From Lachnospiraceae bacterium UBA7188 (GTDB taxonomy: Bacteria > Bacillota > Clostridia > Lachnospirales > Lachnospiraceae), in the NCBI GenBank assembly GCA_002490995.1, contig DKVC01000029.1:1-37969 (forward strand): a stretch of DNA of 37,969 bases, written 5' to 3'. Below the pieces are notes generated by a model that did not search any database, had not been told where the DNA came from, and worked only from the letters and a program-made list of their open reading frames with translations. Both the position numbers and the translations under genes were made by a program. Below, piece after piece: positions 14,256 to 21,490 of this stretch. Positions within the stretch are counted from its first letter, which is position 1. Every line of letters begins with the position of its first letter.

Positions 14256-15849
14256 TTGTTGCCGCCCTCATCCGTTTCATGCAGATCCAGTAATTCCGTT
14301 CCGCCACACGCTTCGCAGCCCTGATTCGCCTGCCAATCTCATCTGCCGGCAGTGTCCAGTCAGGCCGGACACTGCCCAGGCGCAGGCAGCGCATTGCCTC
14401 CTGAAGTGTTTCCTCCGGGGCGCCCTCCTCCAGCAGCCTGTCCAGCACCGCCTCCGCCAGGCAGTCGTAATCAGGATGCCGGAACGCCCCTGTCTCATAG
14501 TCATACTCCAGCTCAAAGAGGCGCTTCTCCCCGCCGTTTGGCAGGAAACAGATATCCTCCGAAGTTTCCGTCACATGCAGATAATACAGGGACGCTCCCC
14601 TGTCACCCTCCTTTTTCCGGAGGATCCGCCCCAGCCGCTGAACCCGCTGTCTCTGGGTGGATGTTCCTGAGAGAATAATGCCCACGGAGGCATCCGGCAC
14701 GTCCAGGCCCTCATCCACCGCCTTGCAGGCAATCAGAATCCGCAGCTCCCCGTCGCGGAACCGCTCCAGCACGTTTTTATTGGCCTGCTGTCCCATCCGG
14801 GAATGATACCGCCCGACCCTCCCTGGATATCGCTCCCGCAAAAGTGAGTAAAGCTCCTCCGCCTGGGCAATGCGCTCCCCGAAAACCAGAATCTTTTCCT
14901 CCGTCTCCAGCCTCTCAATCAGGGAAACGGCGCAGGCCGTCCGTGCCTGAGCCTGGCACACCAGGCTCTTCCTCCTGTAGGACAGACTCCTGTACTGGGA
15001 GGCAGCCTCCGCCAGTTTCCTGTTCCTGCCGCCGGCAATCCTGCCCAGCAGCTCATAGCGCTCTTTCTGGTTTATTTTCTCCAGAACGGGATACGCCTGA
15101 AGCAGCTGCCGGTACAGGTAAAGCATCCGCTCGCTCATCTCTTCGTATTCTGCGCGCTCCCCCCACTGAAAGGACAGCGCGATGTGATATATTTCAAAGG
15201 GACACACCGTTTGCCGGGAGGACGCCTCAGCCATACCGTAGCTGTAAATCCTGCGCCCCAGCACCCCCGTCAGATACTGCCCGGCCTCCCCGGAAGGCAG
15301 CGTCGCGGTCAGCCCCAGTGAATAGAACTGCCCCTCATGTGGCTTTATATAGGGCAAAAATTCGAAAATCAGCCTGTTCTGCCCGCTTTCATAGCGATGG
15401 CACTCGTCCGCAATCAACAGCACCGATTCCCCTCTCCGAATCTCGGCCAGAATCTGCCTGGCCAGCTCATACCGGGCGGAATTGATGACGTATATCATAT
15501 ATTTGCAGTTTGCCGGATCCTTATATCCGCAGCCGCGCAAACCGACCTTTCCGGGTTTCACCTGGGAAGCCTTCCCCGCCTCCTCGTCACAGGAAGAGTC
15601 TGCCAGAAACTCTTTTACCGCCCGGTTCCACTGCTGCAGCAGAGTCCCGGTGGGTACCACAATCCGGACAAGCAGCCTTCCCTTCAGCTTCCTGTCCAGC
15701 TGCCCGGCGCCCTCCAGCGCGAGCAGCGTCTTGCCGGAACCGGTGACCGCCTGCACAATCCCTTTTCCCCGATGCGCGAACCACCGCTTCAGGCATTCCT
15801 CCTGCCATTGATAAAGCTCTCTCTCCATCCTTTTCCCCGTCTGTTGCAT
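14242..15849 (-). CDS. DEAD/DEAH-box SF2 helicase
   Basis: The product from ATG 15849 is 535 residues. Motif I is AVTGSGKT (34-41), motif II DECH (148-151), motif III TAT, and motif VI QRVQRLGRILRKK; this is an XPB/RAD25-like SF2 helicase with a compact C-terminal tail. Such enzymes translocate on duplex nucleic acid using ATP. AAGGAAG lies 6 nt before the second ATG of an ATG-ATG pair (15852, 15849), hence this start. It is divergent from an operon with two BrxC/BrxD-like ATPases, and helicases are recurrent partners of that family in defence loci. Its own -10 (TATAAT, 15895-15890) has no strong -35. The last residues after RVAERN may be frameshifted (see 14094-14255). Confidence 0.85.
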   Translation of the reverse strand: MQQTGKRMERELYQWQEECLKRWFAHRGKGIVQAVTGSGKTLLALEGAGQLDRKLKGRLLVRIVVPTGTLLQQWNRAVKEFLADSSCDEEAGKASQVKPGKVGLRGCGYKDPANCKYMIYVINSARYELARQILAEIRRGESVLLIADECHRYESGQNRLIFEFLPYIKPHEGQFYSLGLTATLPSGEAGQYLTGVLGRRIYSYGMAEASSRQTVCPFEIYHIALSFQWGERAEYEEMSERMLYLYRQLLQAYPVLEKINQKERYELLGRIAGGRNRKLAEAASQYRSLSYRRKSLVCQAQARTACAVSLIERLETEEKILVFGERIAQAEELYSLLRERYPGRVGRYHSRMGQQANKNVLERFRDGELRILIACKAVDEGLDVPDASVGIILSGTSTQRQRVQRLGRILRKKEGDRGASLYYLHVTETSEDICFLPNGGEKRLFELEYDYETGAFRHPDYDCLAEAVLDRLLEEGAPEETLQEAMRCLRLGSVRPDWTLPADEIGRRIRAAKRVAERNYWICMKRMRAATNVLY

Positions 15850-15889
15850 CATGCACTTCCTTCGTCCCCGGTTCCTCACCGCTGTTACC

Positions 15890-15895
15890 ATTATA
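15890..15895 (-). promoter_or_regulatory. Likely -10 box of the helicase gene
   Basis: TATAAT on the minus strand lies about 40 nt before the helicase start; the upstream -35 region (TGGCAA, 18-nt spacing) is poor. This divergent intergenic region (15850-16154) also contains the promoter and inverted repeats of the plus-strand operon. Confidence 0.45.
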
Positions 15896-15987
15896 CTCCT
15901 GGGCGCGTTTATTTGCCACCTGTTTTACTCATTTATCCAGGAAATCAGTTGAATTTTGTTTTTTCGTCATATTTTGACCGGAAACTA

Positions 15988-16018
15988 TTGAAAATCCCAT
16001 TCTCTTCCAGTATACTGG
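15988..16018 (+). promoter_or_regulatory. Promoter of the ATPase operon with palindromic -10 region
   Basis: TTGAAA (15988-15993), a 17-nt spacer and TATACT (16011-16016) form a sigma-A promoter. The -10 is embedded in the perfect 12-bp palindrome CCAGTATACTGG (16007-16018), a good size and position for a repressor operator. No regulator gene is seen in the operon. Confidence 0.6.
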
Positions 16019-16081
16019 TAACAGTTCGGTACCCTGTGTGAACTAAGACAACTTTATCAACAATAATTCTCGGGAAATGCT

Positions 16082-16113
16082 GCGAAATAATTTTGCAGGC
16101 AACTTTATTTCGC
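16082..16113 (+). promoter_or_regulatory. Inverted repeat in the operon leader
   Basis: GCGAAATAA (16082-16090) and TTATTTCGC (16105-16113) form a perfect 9-bp inverted repeat with a 14-nt loop, 41 nt before the first start codon. It could be a leader hairpin or a second operator. There is no T-run after it, so it is not a terminator. Confidence 0.5.
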
Positions 16114-16154
16114 AACCTTTCCTGGTCCCCAGAAGGACAGATTGGAGCGAACAA

Positions 16155-16922
16155 ATGAATTACGAAGACCTGTACCAGACCCTGCAGCCCCATGAAAAGT
16201 CGGTAAAAGACTCCCTTGCCTCCCTGCAGAAGCTTTTCAAGGCGGTATGCCGTGAGACGGAAAACGGTGACCTCAAAAGCCTGGCCAGAGATCTGAATGC
16301 AATGTCCGAGGCAGCGGCTGCCGTCTCCGCTTCCCTGAAAGAAATCGGGTCTGTCACGGAAGGCTTTGATGCGAAAGCATACTTTGAAAACGGGGAATTT
16401 GCGGAGCAGATGCTTGCTGCCTGCGAAGAAAAGGGCGTGGATGTCCGGGGAGAGTCCCCCGTCTACGAGATGTTCCCGTACCGTGTGCGGCTGGACACGG
16501 AAAACCAGGATATCTGGCTTGACCGCAAAAAGGTACAGTGCATGCGCCCCAGAAGCTTTGTAGAAACTGTCCGCGGCGGGCAGGAAAAATTAAATAAAGC
16601 GCCCTTCAACGCTCTTACATTTGTCAGTGAACTGTCTGACGCCTATGACCTGGCAGTGCTGAAGCTGAACAAGCGTCCGGAGTCAGATATTTACCTGACC
16701 AGCCTGTATAAATTCCTGGCTCCCATGAGCCGGTTCCGCAAGGACTACGATCAGCAGAGCTTTGCTTTCGATCTGGCCAGGCTGTACATTTCCGGTACGG
16801 AAGAGACGAAAAGCGGGCGTAAATTCCAGTTCGGCCCCAGCCGGAACAGCAATAAATCCATCCGCATCCTGGACAGCGAAGGAAAAGAGCAGTTCCTTGC
16901 CACCATCCGTTTCTATCAATAG
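16155..16922 (+). CDS. Unknown protein, first gene of the BrxC/D-like ATPase operon
   Basis: I do not recognise this 255-residue protein. The N-terminal ~75 residues are predicted helical and polar (KDSLASLQKLFKAVCRET). A central region begins with SPVYEMFPYRVRLD and is rich in aromatic and basic residues. The C-terminus (KFQFGPSRNSNKSIRILD ... LATIRFYQ) looks like beta strands. No signal peptide, membrane segment or catalytic motif is visible. GGAG 9 nt before ATG 16155 fixes the start; the longer frame to 16077 would cross the leader inverted repeat. It is followed by two P-loop ATPases on the same strand and is probably their dedicated partner, for example a DNA-binding or adaptor subunit, which is inference. 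Confidence 0.75.
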   Translation: MNYEDLYQTLQPHEKSVKDSLASLQKLFKAVCRETENGDLKSLARDLNAMSEAAAAVSASLKEIGSVTEGFDAKAYFENGEFAEQMLAACEEKGVDVRGESPVYEMFPYRVRLDTENQDIWLDRKKVQCMRPRSFVETVRGGQEKLNKAPFNALTFVSELSDAYDLAVLKLNKRPESDIYLTSLYKFLAPMSRFRKDYDQQSFAFDLARLYISGTEETKSGRKFQFGPSRNSNKSIRILDSEGKEQFLATIRFYQ

Positions 16923-16989
16923 TAAGGAAATGGCTCATAACAGCGGCAGTCTGGCGCCTCTGTCTGAACCGTTGCGAATCATACGTTGA
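16923..16989 (+). repeat. Degenerate 5' end of the palindromic element (E6)
   Basis: TAAGGAAATGGCT (16923-16935) is identical to the E3 start, followed by a diverged CATAAC instead of ACAAATAAC. It begins directly after the stop codon of the upstream gene. ATG 16930 opens a 19-residue frame ending at 16989, just before the ribosome site of the next gene. The rest of the element is absent. Confidence 0.5.
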
Positions 16990-17002
16990 AAGAGGAATAC
17001 TT

Positions 17003-18205
17003 ATGAAACCGGAATCCAACGAAAGTACTGAATTACTGGATACTGCCGAACCTTTCAGCCTCCTCCGCGCCGGGGAGCTGACCTGCGGTATTGATTTTCT
17101 CACCGATTTCTGGCAGGAGAAATATCTGCGGGAATTCATACGGGACGGCGGCAGCAAAATCAAATTTGTCACCGGGCGACCGGGAAGCGGCAAGACCCAT
17201 CTCCTGCGCCTTGCCTGCACTCTGGCTGAAAAGGAACATTACAAGACCGTCCGTTTCTCTGCCAGAAATATCTGGATGCACGATTTTAAAGAAATCTATG
17301 TGGAGATTTTCCGGCAGTGCGGCATCCAGTCCTGCCTGGAAGGCATCAGCCGCCATCTCATTGGGGAAATGGGATTTCAATATACTGATATCCCTGAAGG
17401 AATGAAGTTCATCGATTACCTTTCACAGAACGGTTCCGGCGATGCAATCACGAAACGGGAAATCCGCTCCCAGCTGAGGCAGATTTTTCTGGACAATTCC
17501 CTTTTGGATAATAATTTCGCCCTGGCCTGCAGCATGCTGACAGGGAGTATCCTGGGATATCCCATACTGGAAGAGCAGAACCGGGATCTGCTGTTGGCCT
17601 GGATGGAGGGAGACCGCTCCGTCAAGCTTTCCCAGCTGCGCGCCCTGGACTTCTATCCCAGCCGCATTACCAAATACAATGCGAGGCATATGCTCCGCTC
17701 TCTGGCAGAGATCGTCCGCATGGGAGGGTATTCCGGCCTCTTCATCGCCGTGGACGACCTGGAAATTCTGACCAGCCGTTCCAGCCTGGAGCCCGTCCAT
17801 TATACAAAAATGAAGCGGGAGGATACCTATGAGAGCATCCGCCAGCTCATCGACGATATCGACAGCATGAAAAATATTTTCTTTGTCTACGCCTTTGACC
17901 GGGAACTGGTGGACAATGAAAACGCGGGGCTGAAATCCTATCAGGCACTGTGGATGCGGATTCAGAATGAGGTTGTGGGAGAACGCTTCAACCGCTTCTC
18001 CGATATGGTGGATCTCGACCGCCTGGCAATGCAGGAATATACACCCGAGATCATAAAGGCTATTTCCAATAGCCTTGCTGCCGCTCCTCTCTCCCCCATA
18101 GATGATGAGAATGCCCGCAGGATTGCAGCGCAGGCCAGAACCGGGGCGCTGGGCATCCCGCAGCTTATCCTGAACGCAATGGAGGAGGTAAACGCCAATG
18201 TATGA
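17003..18205 (+). CDS. BrxD-like P-loop ATPase (DUF2791 type)
   Basis: The 400-residue protein has Walker A GRPGSGKT (58-65), Walker B LFIAVDDLE (246-254) and REDTYESIRQLIDDID near 273-287, a pattern I associate with BREX ATP-binding proteins (BrxC/BrxD, PF10923/DUF2791). These ATPases are believed to power DNA-linked steps of phage defence. No PglZ, methyltransferase or BrxA/B gene occurs in the window, so this is not a standard BREX locus. AGAGGA precedes ATG 17003. The next ATPase gene overlaps its end by 8 bp, implying translational coupling and a two-ATPase complex. Confidence 0.75.
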   Translation: MKPESNESTELLDTAEPFSLLRAGELTCGIDFLTDFWQEKYLREFIRDGGSKIKFVTGRPGSGKTHLLRLACTLAEKEHYKTVRFSARNIWMHDFKEIYVEIFRQCGIQSCLEGISRHLIGEMGFQYTDIPEGMKFIDYLSQNGSGDAITKREIRSQLRQIFLDNSLLDNNFALACSMLTGSILGYPILEEQNRDLLLAWMEGDRSVKLSQLRALDFYPSRITKYNARHMLRSLAEIVRMGGYSGLFIAVDDLEILTSRSSLEPVHYTKMKREDTYESIRQLIDDIDSMKNIFFVYAFDRELVDNENAGLKSYQALWMRIQNEVVGERFNRFSDMVDLDRLAMQEYTPEIIKAISNSLAAAPLSPIDDENARRIAAQARTGALGIPQLILNAMEEVNANV

Positions 18206-19391
18206 TTTCGAAGCAAGACACATCCTGGAAGCGCTGCGTTCCGGCATCCCCTCCCGGGCGGTGGGACAGTATTTTTCCGAAGCCCGCCCCAGGATCATGA
18301 AGGAAATCTCCGATCGTCTGGATATGGTATGCGAGCATGGCAAATCCAGCGGAATGGTCATCAGCGGAAAATACGGAGAGGGCAAAACCCATCTGCTGAA
18401 CACGGTCTTCAACCTGGCACATTCCAACAATATGGTTGTCTCCTACCTCTCCTTAAGCAAGGAGACGCCCATGGACAAGCTCTATCTGGTCTATCAGAAG
18501 CTCATCGGCAGCACCTACCTTCCCAGGCGAAGGCAGCCGGGCTTTATCCATGAACTGGAAAAAATATCCGCGGGCAGCCCCGTGGCCAATGAGATGCTGC
18601 TTTATGCATTGAAACAGCTGGAGACGGACAAGCTTTATTACCTCTTCCGCTCCTATCTGAACACGGAGGACGCGGACGAAAAATTCCTCCTGCAGGCGGA
18701 TTTGGAGGGAGATTTTATCGCCAATGCCTCCCTTAAGAAGATATACCGCCGTATTTTCAATGAGCCCGTAAAATACAACGTGAATTTCACCAAGACAAAA
18801 CACTGTAAGGATTACATCACCTTCATGAGCCACCTGTTCACCCGGATGGGGTATCACGGCTGGGTCATCCTGATAGACGAGACGGAGCTGATGGGACGGC
18901 TGGGGAAAAAGGCCAGGCTGAACGCATACCGGAATATGGCGGACTTCCTGCTGCCCGAACGGTGCCCGGAGTCCACCTTCAGCGTCTTTGCGCTCAGCGC
19001 CTCCTATACGGAGGATGTGATTGAAGGGAAGCATGAATATGAGAATCTGGCGGAACTCTATCCCACAGAACCCGAACCTGCCAGAACCGTGCTGGACCTT
19101 CTGACCAGGGCGCCTCAGCTGCTGCCGCTGACCCGGGAAGAATTTAATGAAGTGCTGGCGAAAATACAGGATTTCCACGGCAGGGCTTACGGCTGGAGTC
19201 CCAACCTCTCCCCCGAGGCTCTGATGGAATCCACCCAGTCCGGGGGCTATCTGCTTCGAACCAAAATTCGTTCGGCCATTGAATTTCTGGATCAGCTCTA
19301 CCAGTACGGAAAAGCCGGGCATACCACCATCGACGAGCTGGGGCAGGAGACTTTTTCGGAGGATCTGCCGGTTATTGAGGATATTGAATAG
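18198..19391 (+). CDS. BrxC/BrxD-like P-loop ATPase (DUF2791 type), second copy
   Basis: The 397-residue protein has Walker A GKYGEGKTH (57-65) and Walker B WVILIDETEL (222-231). The latter is followed by a conserved Arg/Tyr-rich stretch (KKARLNAYRNM), typical of the DUF2791 group. Although the same length as the upstream ATPase, the two share little beyond the motifs, so they are not recent duplicates. The start ATG 18198 lies inside the preceding gene, with GGAGG 9 nt upstream. It is the last gene of the operon; the following 220 bp contain only a GC-rich hairpin and the end of a convergent gene. Confidence 0.75.
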   Translation: MYDFEARHILEALRSGIPSRAVGQYFSEARPRIMKEISDRLDMVCEHGKSSGMVISGKYGEGKTHLLNTVFNLAHSNNMVVSYLSLSKETPMDKLYLVYQKLIGSTYLPRRRQPGFIHELEKISAGSPVANEMLLYALKQLETDKLYYLFRSYLNTEDADEKFLLQADLEGDFIANASLKKIYRRIFNEPVKYNVNFTKTKHCKDYITFMSHLFTRMGYHGWVILIDETELMGRLGKKARLNAYRNMADFLLPERCPESTFSVFALSASYTEDVIEGKHEYENLAELYPTEPEPARTVLDLLTRAPQLLPLTREEFNEVLAKIQDFHGRAYGWSPNLSPEALMESTQSGGYLLRTKIRSAIEFLDQLYQYGKAGHTTIDELGQETFSEDLPVIEDIE

Positions 19392-19413
19392 GCCGGCTAT
19401 CCCTTTCCTGACG

Positions 19414-19456
19414 GGCTGCCGCAGAGAGGATCCGCGCGTTCTTCCCTGCGGCAGCC
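19414..19456. terminator. Hairpin after the ATPase operon
   Basis: GGCTGCCGCAG (19414-19424) and CTGCGGCAGCC (19446-19456) form a perfect 11-bp GC-rich stem 22 nt after the operon stop codon. There is no T-run, so it may stabilise the 3' end or terminate inefficiently. I see nothing else in 19457-19614. Confidence 0.5.
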
Positions 19457-19614
19457 TGGCTCTAAGCCTGTGTTGAACACTTTTCGAACCCGTTTTCTTT
19501 TCCTCGTCTCTGCAGGCTCTTATTCAATATGAGTACCGAAACCGGTAACCGCCCCGAAAACTCGGCTCGCAGGACTTCCAATAACTTTAAATGTACAACA
19601 ATAAGCACCTCTCA

Positions 19615-20406
19615 TCAGCTGCAATGTCTCTGGCGGTGCACTTCATACATCAGAATCGACGCAGTGACGGCTGCATTCAGGGATTCCACACTGCCTTCCA
19701 TGGGAATCTTCAGGTAGGAATCCGCCCGGGAAGCCAGTTCTGCGCTGAGTCCCGCGCCTTCATTGCCGATGAGGAATGCTGTCCCTTCCCGGAAGGAAAA
19801 ACTGTCATAATACCGCTCTCCTTCCAGATGTGCAGCATACACCCTGACACCGTTTTCCCGCAGCCGCGCAACTGCCTGTCCCAAATCCTCCGTGCACACA
19901 AAAGGAACCCGGAAAACAGAACCCATTGTCGCCCGGATGGTTTTGGGATTATAGAGATCGGCTGTTCCGGCTCCCATAATGATGCCGGTAACCCCTGCGC
20001 CCTCACCCGTCCTGACAATGGTTCCCAGATTCCCCGGGTCCTGAAGATTCTCCAACACAAGAAACAGAGGTGCAGGGATATTCAGCAGCTTTTCCAGGCT
20101 GTACTGCGGACGCTTCAGGACACACAGAATTCCCTGAGGGCTCTGGGTATCCGACATCTTCCGGAATACTTCCTGACTCACGGTCTCGCACCCGACCCTG
20201 GCCAGCTTCTCACTCATGCCCGGAATCGCGGATGCTCTGTCCTGGATGCCCTCGGACAGATAGACCTCGCGAATCCATTCCTCCGGGGCTTCCCCGAACA
20301 TTTTAAAGCCCTCTGCCAGAAAAATACCGGCACTCCGCCTTTCCTTTGCTTTATTCTGCCACTGCACAATCTGCTTCACTTTTGGGTTTGAACTGCTGGT
20401 AATCAT
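19615..20406 (-). CDS. TrmH/SpoU-family RNA 2'-O-methyltransferase
   Basis: The 263-residue protein has the SPOUT signatures LENLQDPGNLGTIVRT, FLIGNEGAGLS and IPMEGSVESLNAAVTASI, which form the trefoil-knot SAM site. An N-terminal substrate-binding domain (ITSSSNPKVKQI) is typical of the YsgA/RlmB-like group. It methylates the ribose of an rRNA or tRNA; the exact site cannot be told from sequence. It begins 10 nt after the pfkA stop codon on the same strand with only a weak ribosome site, so it is probably translated from the pfkA transcript. Confidence 0.85.
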   Translation of the reverse strand: MITSSSNPKVKQIVQWQNKAKERRSAGIFLAEGFKMFGEAPEEWIREVYLSEGIQDRASAIPGMSEKLARVGCETVSQEVFRKMSDTQSPQGILCVLKRPQYSLEKLLNIPAPLFLVLENLQDPGNLGTIVRTGEGAGVTGIIMGAGTADLYNPKTIRATMGSVFRVPFVCTEDLGQAVARLRENGVRVYAAHLEGERYYDSFSFREGTAFLIGNEGAGLSAELASRADSYLKIPMEGSVESLNAAVTASILMYEVHRQRHCS

Positions 20407-20416
20407 AAGCGCCTGG

Positions 20417-21391
20417 TCAGATTGCCAGCATCCTGGATACTTCGTACTGGTACCTGTCGATATCCTTCTGCATCATCAGGGCTTCCTCAATGCCAAAATC
20501 CGTAAACTCGCCGTATTTATATCCAACCACTCTGTTGGTCTTGCCCTCCAGCATGATATCCACCGCATAGGCCCCCATAATAGAAGCGTAATAACGATCC
20601 TTTGCCGTCGGGCTTCCGCCTCTCTGCATGTAGCCCAGAATCGTAGCCCTTGTCTCCACGCCGGTGGCAGCCTCTATTCTCTTTGCCATGGATGTGGAAT
20701 GGCCGATGCCCTCTGCATTGATGATCAGATGGTGAATCTTGCCCTTCTTGCGGCTCTCAATGATATGATTCACGATCTCCTGCTCGTTGTAATCGTAATT
20801 CTCCGGAAGCAGAATGTCCTCCGCGCCGTTGGCAACACCGCACCACAGCGCGATATACCCCGCATGGCGCCCCATTACCTCAATGATACTGCAGCGCTCA
20901 TGGGAAGAGGAAGTATCCTTTACCTTGTCGATGGCCTGCATGGCAGTGTTTACCGCCGTGTCGAAGCCTATGGTATAGTCCGTGCAGGCAATATCCAGGT
21001 CAATGGTGCCCGGGATGCCCACCGCATTGATTCCCTGTCTGGAAAGAGCCTGGGCTCCGCGATAGGAACCGTCGCCCCCGATTACAACCACACCTTCAAT
21101 TCCGTGCTTTCTGCAGATTTCGGCAGCCTTCTGCTGATATTCCGGCTTCTTAAACTCCAGACACCTGGCCGTGCCCAGAACGGTACCGCCCTTCTGGATA
21201 ATATCGGACACATTGCGGGGCTGCATATCAATAATATCCTCATTCAGCAGGCCATTATAGCCCTTTTTGATTCCTTTTACCTTCAGTCCCCTATAAATAG
21301 CAGTACGGACTACCGCCCTGATGGCGGCATTCATACCCGGCGCATCTCCGCCGCTGGTCAAAACTGCAATGGTTTTAATGTTGTCAGCCAT
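20417..21391 (-). CDS. pfkA: ATP-dependent 6-phosphofructokinase
   Basis: The 324-residue enzyme phosphorylates fructose-6-phosphate in glycolysis. TSGGDAPGMN, VVIGGDGSYRGA, PGTID and MGRHAGYIALWCG are the conserved nucleotide- and substrate-binding motifs. The glycine after GGD in the GGDGS loop is the residue associated with ATP rather than pyrophosphate as donor. The catalytic loop reads TIDLDI where many PFKs have TIDNDI; I believe Leu is a clade variant and the catalytic Asp is kept. AGGAGG lies 8 nt before ATG 21391. The length matches bacterial PfkA (about 320). Confidence 0.95.
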   Translation of the reverse strand: MADNIKTIAVLTSGGDAPGMNAAIRAVVRTAIYRGLKVKGIKKGYNGLLNEDIIDMQPRNVSDIIQKGGTVLGTARCLEFKKPEYQQKAAEICRKHGIEGVVVIGGDGSYRGAQALSRQGINAVGIPGTIDLDIACTDYTIGFDTAVNTAMQAIDKVKDTSSSHERCSIIEVMGRHAGYIALWCGVANGAEDILLPENYDYNEQEIVNHIIESRKKGKIHHLIINAEGIGHSTSMAKRIEAATGVETRATILGYMQRGGSPTAKDRYYASIMGAYAVDIMLEGKTNRVVGYKYGEFTDFGIEEALMMQKDIDRYQYEVSRMLAI

Positions 21392-21423
21392 AACTTGTTC
21401 CTCCTGTCATTCCGTCACGAAAC

Positions 21424-21452
21424 ATTTTATACCTTTTTTATCCGTTTTTCAA
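21424..21452 (-). promoter_or_regulatory. Sigma-A promoter of pfkA
   Basis: On the minus strand TTGAAA (21452-21447) and TAAAAT (21429-21424) are 17 nt apart, about 33 nt before the pfkA start codon. Confidence 0.55.
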
Positions 21453-21490
21453 TAGAAATTGTGAGAAATAAATATGTGAACTACAGATAT

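Noticed and set aside
16931..16989. Treating the 19-codon frame at E6 as a gene
   Set aside because: Too short, unrelated to the peptides of complete elements beyond the first residues, and explained as an element remnant.
20417..21391. TIDLDI in PfkA as a catalytic defect
   Set aside because: The catalytic Asp is kept and only the neighbouring Asn is replaced by Leu, which I believe is common in related Clostridia.
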